Origin: Candidatus Aenigmatarchaeota archaeon
GTDB taxonomy: Archaea > Aenigmatarchaeota > Aenigmatarchaeia > PWEA01 > JACQIF01
NCBI GenBank assembly: GCA_016432325.1
Contig: CP066684.1
Coordinates: forward strand, 62,001 to 126,000
Length of the DNA stretch: 64,000 nt
Direction of reading: 5' to 3'
Shown here: piece by piece, positions 32,229 to 39,765 of the stretch
Layout: the number at the start of each line of letters is the position of its first letter
Numbering within the stretch: the first letter of the stretch is position 1
Program-made: the position numbers and the translations under genes
Notes under the pieces: generated by a model
Database searches by the model: none
What the model saw: the letters and a program-made list of their open reading frames with translations, nothing else
What the model was told of the DNA's origin: nothing

Positions 32229-32921
32229 ATGCAAACGAATGATGCGCCTCCGAACGTTCGCGTGATAGGACTCTTCAGGCAGGCCATCAAGGAACGCCCT
32301 GACCTCATCGGAGAGTACAAAGCCATAGCTCTTTTCGGTTCCGTTCTGCACAAACCGGACTTCAACGACGTGGACCTCGTGACTTGCGGCAACATAGAAA
32401 ACAACGAGGAATTTCTCATTTATCTAAAACAGTTCCTTGAGAAGGAGGGGTTCGAGGTAGACATTTTCGTCCATGTGGCGCAGGAGCCCAAGAAGCAGCA
32501 CCCCAAACACATAATCATACAGAACGTGAGCCTTCTCCCAACGAAGGATGCCATTATGCAAGATCTATGGCGCAACTGGCCGGACCTCATCAATGAAATT
32601 GTAGAGAACTCGCTGCTTCTGCATGGCTCATGGGACGGCGTTCCGCATTTCGAGGTACGCGAGGTAGACTTCTATAGAGGCTGGTTGGGGCAATGCGGCC
32701 ATATAGACAGAAAGGAAGGCGCAGGCGTTTGCGCCCACTATATCGAAAAGATGCTGTCCAAACTCGCCGAGAGGCATCCGCGGATGAGCGGTGCGCAGGA
32801 GACTGGGAGGAGGCTGCTCGGCGTCTTTGCCAAAGACGACTGGGTCGCCGCGAGGGAAGAGGCGACGATACTACTCGTGCAGAAGATATTGGAAGTCAGA
32901 GGCGAGTCGTCGGCTATATAA
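32229..32921 (+). CDS. Nucleotidyltransferase-domain protein
   Basis: A 230-residue protein with a Pol-beta-type nucleotidyltransferase core: ALFGSVLHKPDFNDVDLV carries the GS motif and the D-x-D metal ligands, and VDIFVHV supplies a third acidic residue. The remaining 130 residues are mostly helical (PDLINEIVENSLLLHGSWDG; CAHYIEKMLSKLAERHP; REEATILLVQKILEVRG). Such proteins include antitoxins of MNT-HEPN modules and stand-alone transferases. No separate HEPN gene is seen beside it, so the role is open. Confidence 0.75.
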   Translation: MQTNDAPPNVRVIGLFRQAIKERPDLIGEYKAIALFGSVLHKPDFNDVDLVTCGNIENNEEFLIYLKQFLEKEGFEVDIFVHVAQEPKKQHPKHIIIQNVSLLPTKDAIMQDLWRNWPDLINEIVENSLLLHGSWDGVPHFEVREVDFYRGWLGQCGHIDRKEGAGVCAHYIEKMLSKLAERHPRMSGAQETGRRLLGVFAKDDWVAAREEATILLVQKILEVRGESSAI

Positions 32922-32954
32922 CAGATTTAAGAATGTCTCCCCTCAACTTCCCGC

Positions 32955-33809
32955 ATGCGCATACTCGCCATCGGCTGCTTCCACGGCAGGATTCCAACGG
33001 GCTTCAAGAGATACGTAAAAAAGAACAAGATAGACGCGATATTCGCTCTCGGCGACTACCCGGGTGAGCGCATGCGCACTCTATACTTCAAGCACTCAGG
33101 CCTAGCGAAAAGAGACAAATGGGGCTTCTACGACTGGAGTCCCATAGACAAGTTCCTTGGTAAGAGACGCGTCGCGCGCATGGAGGCCTGCGACAGAAAA
33201 GACGGCGTACGTGTTTTGCAGGGCTTGAACGGTTTGGGCGTGCCTGTATACACGACATACGGCAATCACGACAATACTGAACACTGGCCTTACGGCGAAA
33301 TAGGATACAACAGAAGAAACCTTCTCGAAGACGTCATCAAGCCGTTCAAGAACATAACGTTCCTCGATTATGATACCGCGCGGCTGGGCGACTACACGCT
33401 CGCTTTTTCTGGAGTCAAGTACCCGAACTTTTACAAGGAGGATACTAAACGCGTGCACGCGAAGAAGGTTGACGTCCGCGCGGAGGAGAGAAGCAATCTA
33501 CTGAGAATGATAGAGGATCCAGAATTCACCGTGGTCGTAACGCACGCTCCTCCTTACGGAACGGGACTTGATCGTGTCAACGACAGGAAAAAGCCAGGTT
33601 ACGGCCAACACTTCGGCGACGACGTTCTCAGAGGCGTCGTCAAACGCAAGCAGCCTCGCCTCGTCCTCTGCGCTCATTTCCATGAGAATCAGGGAATGAC
33701 GCGCATAGGCAAAACGCAGGTCGTCTGCACGGGTTACGGCAAGAAAGGGCAGGCCGCTTTGATAGAACTGGGCAAGACGCCAAAGGCGCGGTTGGTAAGG
33801 ATACGCTGA
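32955..33809 (+). CDS. Calcineurin-like metallophosphoesterase
   Basis: A 284-residue soluble phosphoesterase. Metal motifs: AIGCFHGR (Cys replaces the usual Asp), ALGDYPGE, TYGNHDN, VVTHAPPYGTGLD and CAHFHENQG. The C-terminus KAALIEL-like GQAALIELGKTPKARLVRIR forms closing strands. It follows the nucleotidyltransferase by 33 nt and could be cotranscribed. The substrate cannot be read from sequence. Confidence 0.85.
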   Translation: MRILAIGCFHGRIPTGFKRYVKKNKIDAIFALGDYPGERMRTLYFKHSGLAKRDKWGFYDWSPIDKFLGKRRVARMEACDRKDGVRVLQGLNGLGVPVYTTYGNHDNTEHWPYGEIGYNRRNLLEDVIKPFKNITFLDYDTARLGDYTLAFSGVKYPNFYKEDTKRVHAKKVDVRAEERSNLLRMIEDPEFTVVVTHAPPYGTGLDRVNDRKKPGYGQHFGDDVLRGVVKRKQPRLVLCAHFHENQGMTRIGKTQVVCTGYGKKGQAALIELGKTPKARLVRIR

Positions 33810-33815
33810 ACGCGT

Positions 33816-34208
33816 CTACCACGTCTCCACTTTCAGCCCCTTTATCCTGCCGAAGTGCTTCACGTTTCGCGTGACGAGCGTTTCGTTGTGCGCTATGGTG
33901 ATGGATCCTATAAGCGCGTCCATATTGTCTATCTGCTCGCCGCGCAGTTTCAGATTCCCTATTATCTGTCCGGCCAGGCTGGCCGCCAGACTGTCCAGAT
34001 GAAGCATTTCCAGGGTTGCCAGAAAGGAATCGACCGTGTGGACGGCGCCCTCCTTACGTGACATAACGGCACCCTCGACCAGCTCGACCGCGTTGATGAC
34101 CGTTGTCCTGAGTGGCCCGCCGCGATTCTCGATGTCGCTAAGAGCGCGAATTGCCGCGGCGTCCTTTCTGAGCACACCTATCATCAGGTCGCTGTCCAAG
34201 AACACCAT
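33816..34208 (-). CDS. vapC: VapC-type PIN-domain toxin
   Basis: PIN-domain RNase (130 aa). The N-terminal VFLDSDLMIGVL has the first catalytic Asp (residue 5). NAVELVEGAVMSRK supplies the Glu, and MDALIGSITIAHNETLVTRNVKHFGRIKGL gives the later Asp and the standard closing motif. VapC toxins cleave tRNA or rRNA. ATG 34208 overlaps the antitoxin stop by one base. It is convergent with the phosphoesterase, 6 nt away. Confidence 0.92.
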   Translation of the reverse strand: MVFLDSDLMIGVLRKDAAAIRALSDIENRGGPLRTTVINAVELVEGAVMSRKEGAVHTVDSFLATLEMLHLDSLAASLAGQIIGNLKLRGEQIDNMDALIGSITIAHNETLVTRNVKHFGRIKGLKVETW

Positions 34209-34432
34209 CAAAACCGCCTCGATTTGGAGCGGCGGAACTCGTTCATGGCTTCCTTCATCCTTCGGAACGTGGCATCGTCTATGTCTGCCCATACGCCCGC
34301 GAATTCGAGCGGGGAACGCTTCCGTTCGCCGCCGGTGAGCCTCACGACAACGTCGGAGAAGGACTCGCCATGGCCCTTCCGTTCCTTGAGTCTTCTGTAG
34401 GCGTCGTCGGAGAGAGATACCGGTTTTGTCAT
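34208..34432 (-). CDS. vapB: VapB antitoxin, DUF217 type
   Basis: A 74-residue antitoxin starting MTKPVSLSDDAYRRLKERKGHGESFSDVVVRL. This is the ribbon-helix-helix-like DNA-binding start of the DUF217 VapB group. The C-terminal half (DDATFRRMKEAMNEFRRSKSRRF) should wrap the toxin. It begins next to a 20-bp perfect palindrome, the expected autoregulatory operator. Confidence 0.88.
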   Translation of the reverse strand: MTKPVSLSDDAYRRLKERKGHGESFSDVVVRLTGGERKRSPLEFAGVWADIDDATFRRMKEAMNEFRRSKSRRF

Positions 34433-34440
34433 GGAAATAG

Positions 34441-34460
34441 TATATACGTATACGTATATA
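34441..34460. promoter_or_regulatory. Palindromic operator/promoter of vapBC
   Basis: A perfect 20-bp palindrome with half-site TATATACGTA lies 8 nt upstream of the vapB start. It contains TATA-like sequence in both orientations. GGAAA and TTTCC lie outside at nearly equal distance. Binding by the VapBC complex would block the TATA box. Confidence 0.75.
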
Positions 34461-34554
34461 TATGTTTCCGTGGTGTCGGTGTCACGTATTTAAGGTGGTG
34501 ACATGTGAATCCATTTAAATAGCTTTGCAACAACCTCGGTGGTGGTAGAATGCC

Positions 34555-35466
34555 ATGCGAGTGTTGCACGTTTCGGACATACACGAGGCCCGTCCCAAGA
34601 AGGGCGAAGGCCCCAGCTCTAAGATGCAGGGCATCGCCAGACAGGCCGATGCAAAGGCCATAATATTCCACGGGGACCTTACAGCAGGAATCTGGTGCGA
34701 CCAGAACGGTTCCGGGCAGTTTTTCGACAGAATGGGCGAATTGAAGGGCGAGGCTCGAAATAAGGAACAGGTCATAGGCGACATGGGCACGGTTCTTAGA
34801 AACTTTACTTATGTTGACGGGATGACGGACCCTCTGCCGGTTTATGCGGTTACAGGGAATCACGACGGAATTACGCGCTACGCGGTTTCTGGCGACAGGA
34901 TAATAGGCCAGAAGCACGAGACTGTGGGACTGGATATTGCAAACGAGACTCCAGGAGTACGCTCTTTGAATTTCAGGACAGAAGATATTGGAGACCTCAC
35001 GTACGGCGGCGTTCCGGGCCACAAATGGATAAGACGCGGGGGCGCGACTCCTGTCGAGTTCTCCGAACACGATATTAAGGAAAAACTGAGTGGTCTTGGT
35101 GCGGTAGACGTTCTAGTTGCGCATAGCCAGCCTGCTGGCACGCTTCTGGACAGAACCGCTTTCCCGCCGCTCCCTGAAGATCGTTCGAGCTTCCCTCCGA
35201 TACCGGGCGAGATTCCGATAATGGACGGGTCCGGATACAAATCGCACGGAGGCTCGTACTCCATTAGAAGCTACATAGACAAGGCGCAGCCTCTCGGCTT
35301 CGCAGGCGGGCACATCCACGAAACCAGCGGACAGAGCGACTTGCTCGGTCGCACGAGAGCATACAGCGTTCCATTCCAGCAGCACGGCGGCCACTCGGTC
35401 GCCAACGGAAACGTCTACGTGATAGACTTCGCAGACGGGACATTTGAAAAGATTCCCGTCGCCTAG
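34555..35466 (+). CDS. Calcineurin-like metallophosphoesterase
   Basis: A 303-residue soluble phosphoesterase. Motifs in order: VLHVSDIHEA, IIFHGDLTAG, AVTGNHDG, DVLVAHSQPAG and FAGGHIHET. The last region (YVIDFADGTFEKIPVA) closes the fold. TATA CATTTAAATAG at 34512-34522 would start transcription near 34542. It ends 4 nt inside the convergent nurA end. It is the fourth phosphoesterase within 11 kb. Substrate unknown. Confidence 0.85.
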   Translation: MRVLHVSDIHEARPKKGEGPSSKMQGIARQADAKAIIFHGDLTAGIWCDQNGSGQFFDRMGELKGEARNKEQVIGDMGTVLRNFTYVDGMTDPLPVYAVTGNHDGITRYAVSGDRIIGQKHETVGLDIANETPGVRSLNFRTEDIGDLTYGGVPGHKWIRRGGATPVEFSEHDIKEKLSGLGAVDVLVAHSQPAGTLLDRTAFPPLPEDRSSFPPIPGEIPIMDGSGYKSHGGSYSIRSYIDKAQPLGFAGGHIHETSGQSDLLGRTRAYSVPFQQHGGHSVANGNVYVIDFADGTFEKIPVA

Positions 35467-36548
35467 AAAGGCCTGCTCTCTCGCCTCAACTTGTAGAGTG
35501 ACGGAAGGTCTCCCACGCGGTCGACTATGTATGAGTGTATCGTCGTAAGTTCCTCTTCACGAAGCTTGGCGCGCGAATCCGCTTCTATTATCACCGCGGG
35601 AATTCCGTATTCCGCGTTCTGGGACGAAATCGGGAGGATCAGGGACGCGAGCTTGTCCGCAGTGCGTACGGCGTCGCCTTTCGCATAGAACTCCACGCGT
35701 ATCGGACGGTCGTATTCGACGGTCTTCAGGTAGAACGCGTAGAGGTTGTTCGCGTGCTCGCCTAGATCTGCGATAACGGCGTTAGTCGCCGGGTCGCCTA
35801 GACGAAAAACAAAAGAACGCTCTCCGGGCTTCAGGACGTGGAATAGAAGGTTCGTATCACGCGTGCGCGAAAGGATGTCCTGGAGTTCCTTCGTGTCAGT
35901 GCCAACCCTGCTCAATACCTTCGCGGCTATCATTTCGGAAAAGTGCGTGGAACGCGAATCTTCAACCACGCCGGCCAGGAGTTTGTGGGACGCGAACGCG
36001 CGTTTGTACAGTTCGAGAAGTTCCGCATACTTGGGCCACACGCCGTCGCCTTTCTTTGGCCGCGAAGAAGGATGCGGCACGAGCGAACCGTCCGCGAGCA
36101 CGAGGTCCGGCGAGAGCGTGCTCACGTTAGAAAGCACGTGCGCTTCGGTCGCCATTCGTTCGATGTCCGCGGCGTGCGCGAAATCCTGTTCTGAGTAAGG
36201 ATCTGTTATCACAGACAGTCGCGGCGTCGCAAGCGGGTCGGGGAAGTACGTTACATTGGCAAGGTTTCCGTCAGCATAGTCGAAGACGGCCGCGACAGCG
36301 CGCGTCAAAATCAGGTCTATCGCATGGTACGCGTGCTTCACGAGCCCGCCGTCCACGCCGGCGACGCGCAGGCGCTTCAGCGGGTCGGCCGCGACAGGTA
36401 TGGCCATCCTGTCTTCGAGAATCTCCGCGTCCTTGCTTATCGCGGCGCCCTTTATCTCGCGCAGGAAAAGGCCGAGCCTGTGGCGCTTGTCTTCCAGCGT
36501 CTTGACGCGTTCGGCCGCGTCAGAAAGTTCCGACAGTATGCGTTCCAA
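35463..36548 (-). CDS. nurA: NurA 5'-3' nuclease
   Basis: NurA-domain nuclease (361 aa), partner of HerA in end resection. The catalytic RNase H-like core shows as RVAGVDGGLVKHAYHAIDLILTRAVAAVFD, then LVLADGSLV and LAGVVEDSRSTHF. The C-terminal part has VEYDRPIRVEFYAKGD and IIEADSRAKLREEELTTIHSYI. A TATA (CTATTTAACC) about 27 nt upstream implies a leaderless mRNA. It lies 5 kb from herA instead of adjacent. Confidence 0.9.
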   Translation of the reverse strand: MERILSELSDAAERVKTLEDKRHRLGLFLREIKGAAISKDAEILEDRMAIPVAADPLKRLRVAGVDGGLVKHAYHAIDLILTRAVAAVFDYADGNLANVTYFPDPLATPRLSVITDPYSEQDFAHAADIERMATEAHVLSNVSTLSPDLVLADGSLVPHPSSRPKKGDGVWPKYAELLELYKRAFASHKLLAGVVEDSRSTHFSEMIAAKVLSRVGTDTKELQDILSRTRDTNLLFHVLKPGERSFVFRLGDPATNAVIADLGEHANNLYAFYLKTVEYDRPIRVEFYAKGDAVRTADKLASLILPISSQNAEYGIPAVIIEADSRAKLREEELTTIHSYIVDRVGDLPSLYKLRRESRPF

Positions 36549-36619
36549 AAGGACACCCCGCCTTGCTGAAGGTTAAATAGACGACTGCTTATTTATAGAA
36601 ACAGTCCAAAGGGCGAAAG

Positions 36620-38671
36620 GTGAATGACCTCAAACATGCGAACGCGTTGAAGAAAAGGAAGAAGATACAATCGAGTTCTAAGAACGCCAAAAAAACCGGA
36701 AAGAAGTTTTACATCACCACGGCTATCGATTACGTCAACGCAAAGCCCCACATAGGCCACGCCCTCGAGAAGACGCAGGCCGACGCGCTCGCGCGGTACC
36801 ACCGGCTGAAAGGGGACGATGTCTTCTTCCTCACAGGCACGGACGAGCACGGTACAAAAGTCCTCAGGGCCGCGAAGGACGCCGGAGTAGAGCCGCAGGA
36901 ATTCTGCGACAGCGTGTCGGAAAGGTTCGTCGAGCTCACGAAGCTGTTGGACATAAGCAACGACGACTTCATCCGCACGACCGATCGCGTGAAGCACTGG
37001 CCCGGCGTTCAGAAGCTGTGGGAGCTTTGCAAGCGCGACATCGTGAAGAGAAAATACAAAGGATTCTATTGCGTGGGCTGCGAAGCGTTCGTGCTGGAAA
37101 AGGATTTGACGGACGGCCTGTGCCCGATACACAAGAAGAAACCAGAGGTGGTGGAGGAAGAGAACTACTTCTTTCTCTTGTCCAGATACGCCAACAGGAT
37201 AAAGGAAGCCATAGAGAAAGACGTTTACCGCGTCGTGCCGCAGTCGCGCAAGAACGAGATACTTTCTCTAATCAAGGAAGGACTGCAGGATGTCAGCGTT
37301 TCGCGTCCGAGACACGTCCTGCCGTGGGGCATCCCCGTTCCGGGAGACCACGATCATACGATTTACGTCTGGATAGACGCATTGCCCAACTATGCAACTG
37401 CGGTAGGATTTGGGCGCGACGAGAAGACATTCGACAAGTGGTGGCCTGCGGACGTTCACGCGATAGGAAAAGATATCCTGCGTTTCCACGCGGCCATCTG
37501 GCCCGGGTTGCTCCTGTCTGCAGGATTGCCCCTACCCAAGACGCTCTTCGTGCACGGCTTCATAACCAGCGGCGGCGAGAAGATGTCGAAGACTCTGGGG
37601 AATGTTGTCGATCCTGTGGAGTACGCGCAAAAATATGGAAGCGACGCTTTGAGATACCACCTGTTGGCAGAACTGCCTTCGCAGGACGACGGCGACTTCA
37701 CAAAAGAGCGCTTCATCAGAGTCTACAACTCGGCACTGGCGAACGAGCTGGGCAACCTTGTGATGCGCGTCACGACTCTGACGACGAAGCATCTCGGAAC
37801 CAAGCACCCGCAGGTCCTCGGAGAGTCTCTGAAGACAACGGCCGAACGTCTGGCTGAAGATTTTGGGAAACATCTGGAAGCGTACGAGTTTGACAAAGCC
37901 TGCGCGGCTGTTTGGACCTTGGTGCGCGCCGCCAATAAATATCTCAACGAGAGCGAACCTTGGAAGATTGCGAAGGACAAGGAAAAGTTCGAGGCTGTCC
38001 TGTACAACATAACGGAGTCCTTGCGCTTCCTGAGCGTCCTGTGCGAGCCGATAATTCCGAAAACGGCCGCGAAGATACGCGAGCAGTTCGGTTTCCCAGA
38101 GCCTTCATTGAAAGAGCTCGAATGGGGTTATGTGTGCAAAGGACAGATACGCGAGGCGCCGCCGCTGTTCCCCAAAATTGAAACTGCGGAGAAGGAAGAA
38201 GACCCATTCGCGGCTTTTGATCTCCGCGTCGCCCGTGTTCTGAGCGTCAGCGAGCACCCTGACGCCGAGAAGCTGTACGTTCTTCAGCTCGATTTGGGCG
38301 AGGAGAAGAGACAACTCGTTGCAGGACTGCGTGCGCACTACGCGAAAGAGGAACTGATTGGAAAGAAGGTTGTTGTAATCGCAAATCTCGAACACGCGAA
38401 GCTGCGCGGCGTCGCGTCCGAAGGAATGCTGCTGGCCGGAGACGATGGTAATCATGTGGGGGCGTTGAACGTTAAGAATGCGGCGCCCGGAACGCAGGTC
38501 AGCGCGCAGGGCATCAAGCCTGCGCCTAAGGCGCGCGTCACGCTGAAAGAGTTCCAGAAGATAAAACTCGTCGTCGGAGACGGCGGCGTCTACTACGGCG
38601 AACGCCCTCTCGTCGCCGGGGCCGAACGAGTAAAAGCCGAACGCGTCGGCAAGGGAGCGCAGGTGCGCTAA
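36620..38671 (+). CDS. metG: Methionyl-tRNA synthetase, bacterial-like, with C-terminal tRNA-binding domain
   Basis: Class I MetRS (683 aa). A Lys-rich 28-residue tail precedes FYITTAIDYVNAKPHIGHALEK with HIGH at 44-47. FLTGTDEHG, one zinc knuckle (CVGCEAFVLEKDLTDGLCPIH) and KMSKT (321-325) follow. Residues from about 535 form an EMAPII/Arc1-like tRNA-binding domain (FDLRVARVLSVSEHPDAEKLYVLQLDLG). The catalytic core resembles bacterial/organellar rather than typical archaeal MetRS. GTG 36620 lies about 27 nt after CTTATTTATAG, suggesting a leaderless start. Confidence 0.94.
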   Translation: MNDLKHANALKKRKKIQSSSKNAKKTGKKFYITTAIDYVNAKPHIGHALEKTQADALARYHRLKGDDVFFLTGTDEHGTKVLRAAKDAGVEPQEFCDSVSERFVELTKLLDISNDDFIRTTDRVKHWPGVQKLWELCKRDIVKRKYKGFYCVGCEAFVLEKDLTDGLCPIHKKKPEVVEEENYFFLLSRYANRIKEAIEKDVYRVVPQSRKNEILSLIKEGLQDVSVSRPRHVLPWGIPVPGDHDHTIYVWIDALPNYATAVGFGRDEKTFDKWWPADVHAIGKDILRFHAAIWPGLLLSAGLPLPKTLFVHGFITSGGEKMSKTLGNVVDPVEYAQKYGSDALRYHLLAELPSQDDGDFTKERFIRVYNSALANELGNLVMRVTTLTTKHLGTKHPQVLGESLKTTAERLAEDFGKHLEAYEFDKACAAVWTLVRAANKYLNESEPWKIAKDKEKFEAVLYNITESLRFLSVLCEPIIPKTAAKIREQFGFPEPSLKELEWGYVCKGQIREAPPLFPKIETAEKEEDPFAAFDLRVARVLSVSEHPDAEKLYVLQLDLGEEKRQLVAGLRAHYAKEELIGKKVVVIANLEHAKLRGVASEGMLLAGDDGNHVGALNVKNAAPGTQVSAQGIKPAPKARVTLKEFQKIKLVVGDGGVYYGERPLVAGAERVKAERVGKGAQVR

Positions 38672-38679
38672 AGTCACTT

Positions 38680-38695
38680 TACCACCGCGGTGGTA
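38680..38695. promoter_or_regulatory. 16-bp perfect palindrome downstream of metG
   Basis: Half-site TACCACCG repeats in inverted form with no spacer. It lies 9 nt after the metG stop and about 8 nt before the TATA box GTTATTTATAGG of the next gene. It could be an operator upstream of that promoter or a metG transcript-end hairpin. Confidence 0.55.
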
Positions 38696-38733
38696 GTGCC
38701 TGTTATTTATAGGACGGCAGCCAAATGCGGATT

Positions 38734-38988
38734 ATGGCCAGGCTAAAGACGATAACGCTGCGCGACATACCGCTGGAACAGGCGAAGACGGAGATTCTTG
38801 AGTACGTGCAGAGGAAAAAACGGGTGTGGACATCGGAAATAGTCGACGACTTGGCTCTGGACTTGTTGCTGACGGCAACCGCCTTGGAGGAGCTGGAGAA
38901 GGAACGCAAGATAGAGAGGAAGGACGATGACGATTCTAACGAAGAAAGGCGACATAGTAAAAGGCAAGAAGCTGGTCTGTCAGTATAG
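38734..38988 (+). CDS. Small winged-helix-like protein
   Basis: An 84-residue protein. The core TEILEYVQRKKRVWTSEIVDDLALDLLLTATALEELEKERKIER reads like a winged helix. A charged tail follows. ATG 38734 is about 27 nt from the TATA box at 38702-38712, so it is preferred over ATG 38725. Its last 62 nt overlap the next small gene in another frame. A DNA-binding role is inference. Confidence 0.6.
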   Translation: MARLKTITLRDIPLEQAKTEILEYVQRKKRVWTSEIVDDLALDLLLTATALEELEKERKIERKDDDDSNEERRHSKRQEAGLSV

Positions 38989-39115
38989 AAAGGAACACAA
39001 AGCCCGTCTTGTCAATCTCACAGGCGGCCACAAAGGAATGCAGAGAGTCGTGGAAGGACTGCCGGCCGAGGCCATCGTAGATCTTGAATGGGGACCTATT
39101 GCAAACCGCGTCTAA
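38927..39115 (+). CDS. Small basic protein, unknown
   Basis: A 62-residue basic protein (MTILTKKGDIVKGKKLVCQYRKEHKARLVNLTGG, then GLPAEAIVDLEWGPI). The pattern of strands and glycines suggests a small barrel. AGGAAGG lies just before its ATG, inside the upstream gene, supporting translation despite the overlap of 62 nt. Unrecognised. Confidence 0.5.
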   Translation: MTILTKKGDIVKGKKLVCQYRKEHKARLVNLTGGHKGMQRVVEGLPAEAIVDLEWGPIANRV

Positions 39116-39126
39116 AGAGATGCGTC

Positions 39127-39732
39127 TTAGAGCAACGCCAGCGCGGCCCCTGTAACAATCGGTATCGTCACGTTATCGTCTATTGGAAAGTCGAACGCTT
39201 CTACGAGGCTCGAAACGAACGCTGCCGCGATGGCAAGGCCTATAGGCGCAAAAAAATAGGAGACGCCGAGAACGGAGAAGAACATCGCCGCCGTGCCTTC
39301 CCAGCTCTTGTGGTTGCTGATGAATCTGGGAAGCTTGTGAGTGCCGTGATGGACGCCGACGAGAGTCGAAACGGAATCGCCTATGGACAACGCGACGATG
39401 GAGAGAGTCGCGATCTGCGGCGCAAACAATATCATACTCGCTCCGATGCCGAGACCGAATGTCATCGCGCCCTTCATCGGCCGCACGTTCGGGCGTTCGC
39501 ATGCCTTTACAATAGTACAGACCGCGTCTTCTGCGAGGCTCAACGGCCAAGGCACGTATCTCTGAAGCGCCTTGCGGCGCATGAAGAATTCGGAGTACAA
39601 TAAAGAGAGCCCCGTTGCCAGAATGAGCAGCATACCCATTGTTTTGAAGTCAATGCCCCACGGTATCAGTACAAGCAGGATGCCGCTCATGTGAATGAGC
39701 TGCCTGGAAAACTCGCGCCTGTTGACTGTCAT
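39127..39732 (-). CDS. Dolichol/phytol kinase-like membrane protein
   Basis: A 201-residue membrane protein of the SEC59/DGK1/VTE5 polyprenol kinase family, which phosphorylates lipid alcohols with CTP or ATP. The start REFSRQLIHMSGILLVLIPW and the central SIGDSVSTLVGVHHGTHKLP followed by NHKSWEGTAAMFFSVLGVSY are family motifs. About six membrane segments are expected. It may supply lipid carriers for surface glycosylation. It is divergent from the LamG protein. Confidence 0.85.
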   Translation of the reverse strand: MTVNRREFSRQLIHMSGILLVLIPWGIDFKTMGMLLILATGLSLLYSEFFMRRKALQRYVPWPLSLAEDAVCTIVKACERPNVRPMKGAMTFGLGIGASMILFAPQIATLSIVALSIGDSVSTLVGVHHGTHKLPRFISNHKSWEGTAAMFFSVLGVSYFFAPIGLAIAAAFVSSLVEAFDFPIDDNVTIPIVTGAALALL

Positions 39733-39765
39733 ACGCTTAATAATCGGCCTTTGAATATAACCGAT

